Shown: positions 43,219-51,809 of the stretch, one piece after another
Layout: every line of letters starts with the position of its first letter
How positions within the stretch are numbered: position 1 is the stretch's first letter
Origin: CAVXYG01 sp963766005
GTDB lineage: Bacteria > Actinomycetota > Actinomycetes > S36-B12 > GCA-2699445
Direction: 5' to 3'
NCBI GenBank assembly: GCA_963766005.1
Contig: CAVXYG010000006.1
Span: 124,001 to 188,000, forward strand
Length of the DNA stretch: 64,000 nt
Notes under the pieces: generated by a model
Told to the model about the DNA's origin: nothing
Database searches by the model: none
Seen by the model: only the letters and a program-made list of their open reading frames with translations
Translations under genes and position numbers: made by a program

Positions 43219-43962
43219 TCACTGCGCTGCGAACAACTCCACGAACCGGCCCACGAAGTTCGGCGTCTCGGTCACACCGCTGGCCCGGGCCTCGGCCACG
43301 ATCACCTCCGCCTGGTGCGGCTCGAAGTAGCCTGCGAACTTGTAGGTCTCCACCCTCGTCGCCAAACCGTCGAGATCCAGTTCCGGGTGGAACTGCGTCG
43401 CGTACACCCGCGTCCCCACCCGGAAGCCCTGCACCGGACAGCCCGGCGACGTTGCCAGCGGCACCGCATGCGCCGGCAGTCCGCTGAGCGCCTCCTTGTG
43501 CCCCCCGAAGGCGCCGAAGCGCCCACCGGCGATCCCGAACAGCGGATCGCGCACCCCCTCTTCGGTCAGCGCAACCTGGATCGCACCCACGGGCTCGCCG
43601 AACCGGCGATCCACGACGCCGCCCTGGTGGCGCCCCAGCGTGCCGATCCCGTAGCAGGCGCCCAGGAACGGGAAGTCCCGAGCCACCACCTCGTCGAGCA
43701 AGGCGGCGAGGTCGGACTCCACCCGCCGCTGGACCTCGGATTTGGCATCGTCGGCGTCGCTCACCTGGAACGGCCCGCCGCCGAGCACGATCCCGGACCA
43801 GTCGTCGAGGTCCACGGGGCCCAGCGGCCGCTGGTCCAGCCGAATGCGGTGCAGCTGGCTCTCGTCCAGCCCGGAGCACCGGAGCATGGCCGCGTACTCG
43901 TCGTCGGCGGCGACGTCCTCGGGCCGGATGCCGAGGAACAGGAAGGGCTTCACGTTCGGCAC
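43219..43962 (-). CDS. class I glutamine amidotransferase
   Basis: A 247-residue protein from a GTG at 43962 (a second GTG at 43953 is possible; no strong ribosome-binding site). The nucleophile elbow GACYGIG holds the catalytic Cys and QFHPELD the His/Glu pair, so the triad is complete. The domain matches GMP synthase-type GATase 1 stand-alone proteins (YALDDWSGIVLGGGPF pattern). It is cytoplasmic. It probably delivers ammonia to, or hydrolyses gamma-glutamyl bonds in, an unknown acceptor; many such singletons are annotated as GMP synthase-like. It is convergent with the metzincin-like gene (9-base gap). Confidence 0.88.
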   Translation of the reverse strand: MPNVKPFLFLGIRPEDVAADDEYAAMLRCSGLDESQLHRIRLDQRPLGPVDLDDWSGIVLGGGPFQVSDADDAKSEVQRRVESDLAALLDEVVARDFPFLGACYGIGTLGRHQGGVVDRRFGEPVGAIQVALTEEGVRDPLFGIAGGRFGAFGGHKEALSGLPAHAVPLATSPGCPVQGFRVGTRVYATQFHPELDLDGLATRVETYKFAGYFEPHQAEVIVAEARASGVTETPNFVGRFVELFAAQ

Positions 43963-44349
43963 CCTAGCGCCGCAGCAGAGCAGCCCGGGATCCGGCCTTT
44001 CGCCGATTGGAGGCAGTGCCGCAGCCGTCGGTCCGCCCGCAGCCCAGCGCGGCCACGGGCGTTGCCGCCAGCAGAGCGGCTCGGGGTGGCACGGCGTCCG
44101 AGGGGTCGCGCCGGGCATCCGGCCCTGGTCGGGGCAGCGGGCGGCGGCCCCACGCGCCCTGGGCCACCGCTGGGCTCCTGCGCGCCCGACACGCAGCTGC
44201 CGGGATGTCCGCAGCGGCTGGTGCGAGTGTCGCGAGGGCACGGTGCATGGACTGCGGCGCCGCCCGTGGCACAATCCGGACCAGTGAAACCGCAAACGCC
44301 CGCGCTGCGGCGCCGCCGCAGGTCACCGGGCAGTAGGGGAGTTCCGCTC
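43963..44349. other. 387-base divergent spacer
   Basis: It separates the amidotransferase gene (minus) from the ABC importer operon (plus) and therefore should contain both promoters. Open frames here are Arg-rich shadows. I could not pick a reliable promoter or operator. Confidence 0.45.
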
Positions 44350-45276
44350 ATGGTGATTCGCAGGATGCATCCGCACCGCACCGCCCGCGCGGCGCTGTCC
44401 GTGGCCGCAGCCGGTGCTCTGGTGCTCGGTGTGGCCGGGTGCGGCAGCGATGACGACGCCGCTGCCTCCGGCGATGCCGGCCCGGACATCGTTGCCGAGC
44501 AGGACGAGGAGATCGCCGCCCTCGTCCCGGCAGACATCGCCGAGGACGGCGTCTTGACCGTCGGCACGGATGCCTCCTACGCGCCCAGCGAGTTCATCGA
44601 TAGCGACGGGCAGACCATCATCGGGTTCGACGCGGACCTGGCCGTGGCGCTCGGCCAGGTGCTCGGGCTGGACACGCAGCTGCAGAACGCACCGTTCGAT
44701 TCCCTCGTGGAGGGCGTGAAGAACGGCAAGTTCGACCTGTCCTTCTCCTCGTTCACGATCAACCCGGAGCGGGTGGAGCAGGTGGACATGGTCAGCTACT
44801 TCAACGCGGGCACCGGATGGGCCGCGGAGGTCGGCAATCCCAAGGACGTCGACATCGACAACGCGTGCGGCCTGCGGATCGCCGTGCAGAAGGCGACCGT
44901 CCAGGTGGCGGACGTCACCGCCCGGTCCGCGGCGTGCACGGCAGCGGACCAGCCGGCGATCACGATCAACCAGTACCAGTTGCAGAGCGACGCCACCAAC
45001 GCGGTCGTGAATGGTAAGGACGACGCCATGCTGGCCGACTCCCCGGTGATCGCCTACGCGGTGCAGCAGACCAACGGCCAGCTCGAGGCGATCGGCGACC
45101 TCTACGATTCGGCGCCGTACGGAGTCGCGGTGCCCAAGGGGATCGGGGACTACACCGATGCCGTGGCGCAGGCGATGCAGTCCCTCATGGACTCCGGGGT
45201 CTACGAGCAGATCCTGGCGAAGTGGGGCGTGGAAGCCGGTGCCGTGCCGGCAGCAGAGATCAATCCGGCCGGCTGA
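44350..45276 (+). CDS. amino acid ABC transporter substrate-binding lipoprotein
   Basis: A 308-residue family 3 solute-binding protein. The signal peptide ends in a lipobox LVLGVAGC with C31 lipidated, followed by an acidic linker. The mature domain begins VLTVGTDASYAPSEFIDSDG and continues IIGFDADLAVALGQVLGL, the family signature for polar amino acid binding proteins. It is anchored outside the membrane, captures the substrate and feeds the permease encoded 12 bases downstream. The exact amino acid cannot be read from sequence. It is the first gene of a three-gene operon. Confidence 0.93.
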   Translation: MVIRRMHPHRTARAALSVAAAGALVLGVAGCGSDDDAAASGDAGPDIVAEQDEEIAALVPADIAEDGVLTVGTDASYAPSEFIDSDGQTIIGFDADLAVALGQVLGLDTQLQNAPFDSLVEGVKNGKFDLSFSSFTINPERVEQVDMVSYFNAGTGWAAEVGNPKDVDIDNACGLRIAVQKATVQVADVTARSAACTAADQPAITINQYQLQSDATNAVVNGKDDAMLADSPVIAYAVQQTNGQLEAIGDLYDSAPYGVAVPKGIGDYTDAVAQAMQSLMDSGVYEQILAKWGVEAGAVPAAEINPAG

Positions 45277-45288
45277 CACGGGATCGCG

Positions 45289-46224
45289 ATGAGCCGCTCC
45301 GCAGCGACCGAGGAGACCCGGGCAGATCCGGATCGCCCTGAGCCGATCAAGGCGGTGCCGGTCCGCCATCCGGGTCGCTGGGTGGCGATCGTCGCCATCG
45401 CGGTTCTGGCGGCGATGCTGGTCAGCAGCGTCGTCACCAATCCCAACTGGCAGTGGGACTTCCAGTGGGAGAACGCCTTCTCGCGGCCCGTGCTCTCCGG
45501 GGTGTGGACGACGATCTGGCTGACCGTCGTCTCGATGATCATCGGGGTGGTGCTCGGCATCGTCCTGGCCATCATGCGGCTGTCGGCCAACCCCGTCCTC
45601 TCCAGCGCCGCGTGGTTCTACATCTGGGTGTTCCGCGGGACGCCGGTGCTGGTCCAGCTGGTGATCTGGGGGAACCTGAACTCGCTGTACCGGAACATCT
45701 CCCTGGGCGTCCCGTTCGGTCCGGAGTGGTTCATCTTCGAGACCCGCGACCTGATCCCGCCGGTGGCTGCCGCCCTGCTCGGGCTAGCGCTGAACGAGGC
45801 GGCGTACATGTCCGAGATCATTCGCGCAGGAATCGTCTCGGTGGATGAGGGTCAGGGCGAGGCGGCCTCGGCCCTGGGCATGTCGCGGATGCAGACGCTG
45901 CGGCGGGTCGTCCTACCGCAGGCGATGCGCGTGGTGGTCCCGCCCACGGGCAACGAGACGATATCGATGCTCAAGACCACCTCGTTGGTGGCCTACGTGC
46001 CCTATGTCGAGTTGTTCTTCCAGACCAGCGCGATCGGATCGCGCACCTTCCAGCCGTTCCCGATGCTCGTCACGGCGAGCCTGTGGTACTTGGCCATGAC
46101 TTCGGTGCTCATGGTGGTGCAGTACTACATCGAGCGGCACTACGCCCGGGGCTCGGTGCGCACGCTGCCCCCGACGCCGATTCAGAAGCTGCGCATGCGC
46201 CTGACAGGAGTGGATCTGCGATGA
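45289..46224 (+). CDS. amino acid ABC transporter permease
   Basis: A 311-residue permease of the His/Glu/Gln/Arg/opine family. It has an N-terminal cytoplasmic leader, then five or six helices (WVAIVAIAVLAAMLVSSVV first). The EAA loop, which contacts the ATPase, is NEAAYMSEIIRAGIVSVDEG QGEAASALGM. A periplasmic-like insertion between the first helices (NPNWQWDFQWENAFSRP) is typical. The TGA overlaps the ATG of the ATPase (ATGA). It is probably a homodimer in the complex. Confidence 0.92.
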   Translation: MSRSAATEETRADPDRPEPIKAVPVRHPGRWVAIVAIAVLAAMLVSSVVTNPNWQWDFQWENAFSRPVLSGVWTTIWLTVVSMIIGVVLGIVLAIMRLSANPVLSSAAWFYIWVFRGTPVLVQLVIWGNLNSLYRNISLGVPFGPEWFIFETRDLIPPVAAALLGLALNEAAYMSEIIRAGIVSVDEGQGEAASALGMSRMQTLRRVVLPQAMRVVVPPTGNETISMLKTTSLVAYVPYVELFFQTSAIGSRTFQPFPMLVTASLWYLAMTSVLMVVQYYIERHYARGSVRTLPPTPIQKLRMRLTGVDLR

Positions 46225-46985
46225 CCGAGCCGATGGTCAAGGCGGAACAGGTCCACAAGTACTACGGCCGTGCGCACATCCTCAAGGGCGTGGACCTCGA
46301 GGTCAACGCGAACGAGGTGATGTGCATTGTCGGGCCGTCCGGGTCCGGCAAGTCGACATTCCTGCGCTGCATCAACCACCTGGAACGCATCCAGAGCGGA
46401 CGGCTGGCCGTGGACGGACAGCCCGTCGGCTACCGCGAGCGCGGCGGGAAGCTCTACGAGATGCGGGAATCGGAGATCGCGCGGCAGCGGCTCGGGATCG
46501 GCATGGTCTTCCAGCGCTTCAACCTCTTCCCGCACATGACCGCCATAGGCAACGTCATGGAGGCTCCGGTCCGCGTGAAGAAGGAGCCCAAGCAGGAGGT
46601 GCGGCAGCGTGCGCAGGATCTGCTGGCCCGGGTCGGGCTCGGCGATCGCGGTGATGCCTATCCCAGCCAGTTGTCCGGCGGTCAGCAGCAGCGCGTGGCG
46701 ATCGCGCGCGCCCTGGCCATGCAGCCCAAGCTCATGCTCTTCGACGAGCCCACGTCGGCGCTGGACCCCGAGTTGGTCGGCGAGGTGCTGGATGTGATGC
46801 GGCAGCTCGCGCTGGACGGCATGACGATGATCGTCGTCACCCACGAGATGGGCTTCGCCCGAGAGGTCGGGGACAGCCTGGTCTTCATGGATGACGGGGT
46901 GGTGGTGGAGAGCGGCAGTCCGCGCGACGTGCTGGCCAACCCCCAGCACCAGCGCACCCAGGCGTTCCTGTCCAAGGTGCTGTAG
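46221..46985 (+). CDS. amino acid ABC transporter ATP-binding protein
   Basis: A 254-residue ATPase of the GlnQ/HisP family: Walker A GPSGSGKST at about 37-45, Q-loop VFQRFNLFPH, signature LSGGQQQRV from about 151, Walker B LMLFDEPTSALDPEL and H-loop VVTHEMGFA. It drives import of an amino acid with the adjacent permease and binding lipoprotein. The small insertion GYRERGGKLYEMRESEI after Walker A is common in actinobacterial members. It is coupled to the permease by ATGA. Confidence 0.94.
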   Translation: MTEPMVKAEQVHKYYGRAHILKGVDLEVNANEVMCIVGPSGSGKSTFLRCINHLERIQSGRLAVDGQPVGYRERGGKLYEMRESEIARQRLGIGMVFQRFNLFPHMTAIGNVMEAPVRVKKEPKQEVRQRAQDLLARVGLGDRGDAYPSQLSGGQQQRVAIARALAMQPKLMLFDEPTSALDPELVGEVLDVMRQLALDGMTMIVVTHEMGFAREVGDSLVFMDDGVVVESGSPRDVLANPQHQRTQAFLSKVL

Positions 46986-47072
46986 CGATCGCAAGGCTCG
47001 ACGGCACGCAGCGGCCGCCGCATCGTCCCCGGGCGGGATCGACCGGGCCGGTGCTGTGGCGCGCTGCCGGGG

Positions 47073-47831
47073 GTGACGGCGCCGCAAGCCGCTGGCACCC
47101 TGGAAGCACCCGCCACTGCAGCGGCACCCACCGGGAGGTCCATCATCAGCACCGCAGCCCCCGCCTTCGCCGCGGTCCTCTTCGACATGGACGGCTCCCT
47201 GGTGGACACCGAGCCGATGTGGCACGCCGCTGAGCTGGACTTCATGACCAGCCACGGCAGCGACTGGACAGCCGAGGATCAAGCCATCGCGCTCGGCGGT
47301 CCGATCGCCCGCGTCGGCCGTTACCTGGCGCAGCGCCTCGCGGCAGACGGCGTCGTCGGTGTCACCGCAGAGCAGGCGATGGCGGAACTGCTGTGGATGT
47401 TCGAGCAGCATCTCGATGCCGGGGAGATCGCGGTCCACGACGGCGCGGAGGCGTTGCTGCGCGAGGCGATGGCCAGCGGGGTGCCGTTGGCGCTGGTGTC
47501 CAACAGCACCCGGCGGCTCATGGACATCGTGCTCGCCGCCAACCCCGGGCTCCGCTTCGACGTCACGATTGCTGGCGACGAGGTTCCGCTCGCCAAGCCG
47601 CACCCGGGGCCCTATCTGGAGGCGGCCGAGCGACTCGGCGTCTCGATCGCCGCGTGCCTCGTTGTCGAGGACTCGCCGACCGGAGTCGCGGCGGCACGGG
47701 ACAGCGGCGCGGCCGTGGTAGCGGTGCAGCACCTGGGTCAACTCGATCCGGGACCCCGCGGGTTGGTGGTGCAGCGGTTGGACGGGTGGACGCTGGCGGG
47801 CCTGGCGGCCCGCCTGCTGCCCCAGGCCTAG
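47073..47831 (+). CDS. HAD-superfamily phosphatase (beta-phosphoglucomutase-like)
   Basis: A 252-residue HAD hydrolase with the cap-type C1 fold. Motif I FDMDGSLVDTEPMWH has the nucleophile Asp, motif II is ALVSNSTRR, motif III lies in KPHPGPYLEAAERLG and motif IV in VVEDSPTGVAAARDSG. Family members dephosphorylate sugar phosphates or related metabolites. The GTG at 47073 adds a low-complexity leader of about 30 residues; initiation closer to motif I is possible. The stop TAG is shared tail to tail with the TAG of the opposite gene (CCTAGG). Confidence 0.9.
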   Translation: MTAPQAAGTLEAPATAAAPTGRSIISTAAPAFAAVLFDMDGSLVDTEPMWHAAELDFMTSHGSDWTAEDQAIALGGPIARVGRYLAQRLAADGVVGVTAEQAMAELLWMFEQHLDAGEIAVHDGAEALLREAMASGVPLALVSNSTRRLMDIVLAANPGLRFDVTIAGDEVPLAKPHPGPYLEAAERLGVSIAACLVVEDSPTGVAAARDSGAAVVAVQHLGQLDPGPRGLVVQRLDGWTLAGLAARLLPQA

Positions 47832-48580
47832 GAAGCGGGCGCCGCCGTGGACTCGAACGCGATCATCCGCGCCAGCACTCGGTCTGCGGTAGGCGACTCC
47901 ATCTCGTCCACGATCCGACCGTCGGCGAGGAAGAGCACCCGATCGGCGTAGGAGGCGGCGTTCGGGTCGTGGGTGACCATGACGATGGTCTGGCCGAACT
48001 CGTCCACGCTGCGCCGCAGGAAGCCCAGGACCTCCGCGCCGGAGCGGGAATCGAGATTGCCGGTGGGCTCGTCGGCGAACATCACCTGCGGCTTGGACGC
48101 CAGCGCCCGAGCCACCGCCACCCGCTGCTGCTGGCCGCCGGACAGCTCGCTGGGCTTGTGCTTGAGCCGGTCGCGCAGCTCGACGGTGTCGATGATGGTG
48201 TCGAGCCACTCCTGATCGACCTTGCGGCCGGCGATGTCCAGCGGCAGCGTGATGTTCTCCAGCGCAGTCAGGGTCGGGACCAGGTTGTAGGCCTGGAAGA
48301 TGAAGCCGATCTTGTCGCGGCGCACCTTGGTCAGCGCCGCGTCCTTGAGGCTGCTGAGCTCGATCTCGCCGAGGAACACCTGGCCGGAGGTGATGCTGTC
48401 CAGCCCGGCCAGGCAGTGCATGAGCGTGGACTTGCCGGAACCGGAGGGTCCCATCACGGCGGTGAACCGCCCCTCGGCGATGGCTGCGGTGATGCCGTCG
48501 AGGGCCGCTACCCGGGTCTCCCCGGAGCCGTAGATCTTGGACAGCTGCTCGGTGCGGGCGGCCGCGACTGGTGCGCTCAT
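47828..48580 (-). CDS. ABC transporter ATP-binding protein (LolD/MacB type), without adjacent permease
   Basis: A 250-residue ATPase from ATG 48580. Motifs: Walker A MGPSGSGKST, Q-loop FIFQAYNLVPTL, signature ELSGGQQQRVAVARAL, Walker B VMFADEPTGNLDSRS, H-loop VTHDPNAASYA. The sequence is of the LolD/MacB/FtsE family, which works with FtsX-like permeases. No permease gene lies next to it; downstream is the convergent HAD gene. Its ATG overlaps the stop of the RecB-like nuclease gene, so the two are co-translated. The partner permease must be encoded elsewhere. Confidence 0.92.
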   Translation of the reverse strand: MSAPVAAARTEQLSKIYGSGETRVAALDGITAAIAEGRFTAVMGPSGSGKSTLMHCLAGLDSITSGQVFLGEIELSSLKDAALTKVRRDKIGFIFQAYNLVPTLTALENITLPLDIAGRKVDQEWLDTIIDTVELRDRLKHKPSELSGGQQQRVAVARALASKPQVMFADEPTGNLDSRSGAEVLGFLRRSVDEFGQTIVMVTHDPNAASYADRVLFLADGRIVDEMESPTADRVLARMIAFESTAAPAS

Positions 48581-49485
48581 CCCCCCACGGTAGCCGTGTC
48601 GCCGACCGGTGCATCGGGGAGAGTGCCTCCGAACGCCGGGCACATGGCTTGGAACGAGCAGTAGTCGCACAGCTTGGACGTCCGCGGAGGCCAGACACCG
48701 GTCTCGTAGGCGCGCAGGATCGCCTGCCACAGTGCCCGGAGCTTGCGCTCGGTCGCGAGCAGATCGGCCTCATCGGGCTCGTAGCGCAGCACTTGGCCGT
48801 CGCCGAGGTACAGCAGTTGCAGGACGGTCGGCACGACCCCTTGGCTGCGCCACAGCGCCAGGGCGTAGCAGCGCAGCTGGAACAGCGCCTTCTGCTCGAA
48901 TGCCTCCCGAGGGGCGCGGCCGGTCTTGTAGTCGACCACCCGGGTCCGACCGTCCGGTGCCCGGTCCAGCCGATCCACGAAGCCGCGCAGCAGCGGACCC
49001 TCGGCTACCGGGGCGCACACCTCGAGCTCCCGCTCCGCAGGCTCCAGCCGGGTCGGGTCCTCCATCGCGAAGTAGGTCGCCAGCCGTTCCTCGGCCCCGA
49101 CCAGGAACGCGCCCAGGGCGTCGTCCACGGCGGGTTCGAGCGGCTGGCCCGCCAGTTGCCGCTCCCAGTTGCCATCCGGCCCGAACAGCAGATCGAGCAG
49201 GCCCTCCTCTGCGTCGGCGACGAGGCGATCCCATTGCGGCGCGAGCATCCCGCGGGCCTGGTCCAAGGTGCGATCCTGCGCCGGCAGGTCGAACAGGCGC
49301 TCGAGCACCGCATGCACCAGCGTTCCGCGATAGGCCTCGACGCTGGGGGCCTGCGGCAACCCGTCCACGTGCCGCAGCCGGTACAGCAGGGGACAGGTCT
49401 GGAAGTCGGCGGCTCTGGACGGCGACAGCGAGTTGCGCTTGTCCGGTCGGATCGGCGCCGGCTGCTCGGGTGTCTGCCTCTCCAT
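48577..49485 (-). CDS. RecB-family PD-(D/E)XK exonuclease
   Basis: A 302-residue single-domain nuclease from ATG 49485. It starts with LSPSRAADFQTCPLLYRLRH, the S.S....C entry of the Cas4/RecB fold. The catalytic core is GFVDRLDRAPDGRTRVVDYK TG (D..xK motif), followed by QLRCYALAL. C-terminal cysteines SKLCDYCSFQAMCPAF are the iron-sulfur ligands of this family. The homologue in Mycobacterium tuberculosis, Rv2119, lies in the same proteasome neighbourhood. The DNA repair role is not established. Confidence 0.9.
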   Translation of the reverse strand: MERQTPEQPAPIRPDKRNSLSPSRAADFQTCPLLYRLRHVDGLPQAPSVEAYRGTLVHAVLERLFDLPAQDRTLDQARGMLAPQWDRLVADAEEGLLDLLFGPDGNWERQLAGQPLEPAVDDALGAFLVGAEERLATYFAMEDPTRLEPAERELEVCAPVAEGPLLRGFVDRLDRAPDGRTRVVDYKTGRAPREAFEQKALFQLRCYALALWRSQGVVPTVLQLLYLGDGQVLRYEPDEADLLATERKLRALWQAILRAYETGVWPPRTSKLCDYCSFQAMCPAFGGTLPDAPVGDTATVGG

Positions 49486-49605
49486 AGTGGCGACGCTAAC
49501 CCACACCTGCGACAGTTCTGGCCGCGGGCGCGCGGCGCTGGGGAATCGGGCGCCGATCCCCGGCGACCGCGCTGCGCCGCACCGGTGCTTCCGGTGCTGG
49601 ATACC

Positions 49606-50709
49606 ATGTCGCCCATGGCTGACGGATCCGGATCAGGGCTGCGCTTCTCGTTGGCCGGGTTCCCCGTGGCCGTGCCGTTGAACACCCTGCTCGGCGTCGC
49701 GCTCATCGCGTGGCTGTGGCTGCCGACGTTCACCGGCGGGTCCACGCTGGCCCAGTGGTCCTCGGCGATCATCTTCGCCGTCGCGCTGCTGGCCAGCGTG
49801 CTGCTGCACGAGTTGGCGCACGCGTTGGCCGCGCGACGCTTCGGCTTCCCCGTCATCGGGATCACGCTGTGGGCCTTCGGCGGCTACACGAGCTACCGCC
49901 CGGTACGCGACACCCCTGGCAGGGAGGCGGCCATCGCCGCCAGCGGACCTGCCGCGACCCTGGTCCTGGCGATCGCGGCCTGGATCGGGTGGCAGCAGAT
50001 CCCCGGCACGACGATGCTGGCCGACATCCTGGCCGCCATCGCCCTGGCCAACGCCCTGGTCGCCGTGTTCAACATGCTGCCCGGCCTGCCGCTGGACGGC
50101 GGCGGCGTGCTCAGCGCCGGCGTCTGGGCGCTGACGAAGTCCAAGACCCGGGGCCAGCGCTTCGCAGCGTTCGCCGGGATGGTGCTGGCCGCCCTCGTCG
50201 TCGCTGCGCCGTTCGTGCTCTCGGTGCGCACCGGCGCCCAGGCGGACCTGGGGTTCGTCGTCGTCAGCGCACTGCTCGGCGTGTTCCTGTTCTTCGGGGC
50301 GCGCGGGGCGCTGCGCAACGCCGACGCGATGGCCGGGCTCCAGGGCAGGTACGCCCGGGACCTGGCCGTGCCGGCGTTCGTCGTGCCGGCGAGCACGACC
50401 GTCTCCTCCTTGGACCAGCTGATCGCGCTGCGCGGCGGCGGCAGCGGCATGATCGCCCTGGTGGGCGACCCCGCCTCCGGCCTGCGCGGCTACGTGATGC
50501 CGCAGGCTGTGGCTGCCGTCCCGGGAGACGCCCGCAGCACCACGCCGGTGTCGGCGGTCACGCGGTCGGTGGCGCAGTGGGGCTGGGTCCCGCAGGGCAT
50601 GACCGCCGAGGACGCCATGGACGTGCTGTTCGAGGCCGGTGGCCCGGTTGTCGTCCTGGACGAGGCGCGCCAGCCGGTCGGCGTCATCGTGGCACCGCGC
50701 GGGAAGTGA
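49606..50709 (+). CDS. site-2-protease-type intramembrane zinc metalloprotease (M50)
   Basis: A 367-residue membrane protein from ATG 49606 (a second ATG at 49615 is possible). The zinc motif HELAH lies at about 68-72 in a transmembrane helix, and the third ligand region NMLPGLPLDGG is at about 155-165. Five to six hydrophobic helices are visible. The C-terminal third (about 240-367) resembles a pair of degenerate CBS domains (VSSLDQLIALRGGGSGMIAL, GMTAEDAMDVLFEAGGPVVV), as in M50B proteases that sense ligands. It cleaves transmembrane substrates such as anti-sigma factors; the substrate is unknown. Confidence 0.9.
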   Translation: MSPMADGSGSGLRFSLAGFPVAVPLNTLLGVALIAWLWLPTFTGGSTLAQWSSAIIFAVALLASVLLHELAHALAARRFGFPVIGITLWAFGGYTSYRPVRDTPGREAAIAASGPAATLVLAIAAWIGWQQIPGTTMLADILAAIALANALVAVFNMLPGLPLDGGGVLSAGVWALTKSKTRGQRFAAFAGMVLAALVVAAPFVLSVRTGAQADLGFVVVSALLGVFLFFGARGALRNADAMAGLQGRYARDLAVPAFVVPASTTVSSLDQLIALRGGGSGMIALVGDPASGLRGYVMPQAVAAVPGDARSTTPVSAVTRSVAQWGWVPQGMTAEDAMDVLFEAGGPVVVLDEARQPVGVIVAPRGK

Positions 50710-50752
50710 GCGGCCGGGCGCCTGCTCCGAGGACGGCGGCTACCCTGACGCA

Positions 50753-51683
50753 GTGTCCTCGCCATCGCCCCAGCACCGCCACAACCGCCGCGGCCAGCCC
50801 TTCGCCGCCGGCGATCTGGTGCAGTTGACCGACCCCAAGCACCGGCATCACACGTTCCCGCTGCGGGACGGGGAGACGTTCTTCACCCACAAGGGCGGCC
50901 TGCCGCACGACGCGATCATCGGCCAGCCCGAGGGCATCGTGCTCACCAGTACCGGCGGCACCGCCTACCTGTGCCTGCGGCCGATGCTGCGCGATTTCGT
51001 GCTGTCGATGAAGCGCGGCGCCACGATCGTCTACCCGAAGGACGCCGCCGCGATCGTCTCGCTGGCCGACCTGTTCCCCGGCGCCCGGGTCGTCGAGGCC
51101 GGCGCCGGGTCCGGCGCCCTGACCATCACCCTGCTGCAGGCGGTCGGGGAGGCCGGGTACGTCTCCTCCTACGAGTTGCGGGAGGACTTCGCGAAGGTCG
51201 CCGAGCAGAACGTGGCGCGCTGGCTCGGACCGGACCACCCGGCGTGGCGGCTCACCGTCGGCTCGGTCGTCGAGCACCTCGCCGAGGAGGAGCCGCATCG
51301 ACGCCGTGGTGCTGGACCTGCTCGCGCCCTGGGAGTGCGTCGCGCCGGCCGCCGAGGCCCTCGTGCCCGGCGGGCTGATCGTCGGCTACGTCGCGACCAC
51401 CACCCAGCTGTCGCGGTTCGTCGAGACCCTGCGGGAGCACGGGGGGTTCACCGAACCGCAGGCCAGTGAGCAGATGGTCCGCTCCTGGCACCTCGAGGGC
51501 CTCGCGGTGCGTCCGGACCACCGGATGATCGGGCACACCGGCTTTCTCGTGGCCGCTCGTCGGCTCGCCCCGGGCACCACAGCCCTGCAGCTGCGGCGCC
51601 GGCCCGCCAAGGGCGCCTACGGTCAGGACTACACCGGGCCGCGGAGCGCGCACGTCCCGCCCGCGGAGCTGCCGCAGGGCTGA
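50753..51683 (+). pseudogene. trmI: tRNA (adenine-58-N1)-methyltransferase, one-base frameshift
   Basis: The GTG at 50753 starts MSSPSPQHRHNRRGQPFAAG. The N-terminal beta domain is followed by the SAM-binding motif RVVEAGAGSGALTITLLQAV. After VVEHLAEEEP one extra C at about 51296 breaks the frame; dropping it gives IDAVVLDLLAPWECVAPAAE and the rest of the family to the stop at 51683, 309 residues in total. TrmI makes m1A58 in tRNA. It is Rv2118c in M. tuberculosis, also beside the proteasome locus. The gene is well conserved around the break, so a sequencing insertion is a likely explanation. Confidence 0.9.
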
Positions 51684-51809
51684 CGCTCGGCATCCCCGAC
51701 GCAGCGTCACCGGGCCGTCGCCTTCCGTTGCCAGAACCACGCGCAGAGCGCTTGCATCGGTCGGCTGCGGAAGGTAGTGTCGCCGGTAACCCCCGGGAGG
51801 TGGTGGCAG

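Noticed and set aside
46182..48773. 863-codon minus-strand open frame across the ABC ATPase and HAD genes
   Set aside because: Low-complexity antisense frame; several well-defined genes cover the region on proper frames.
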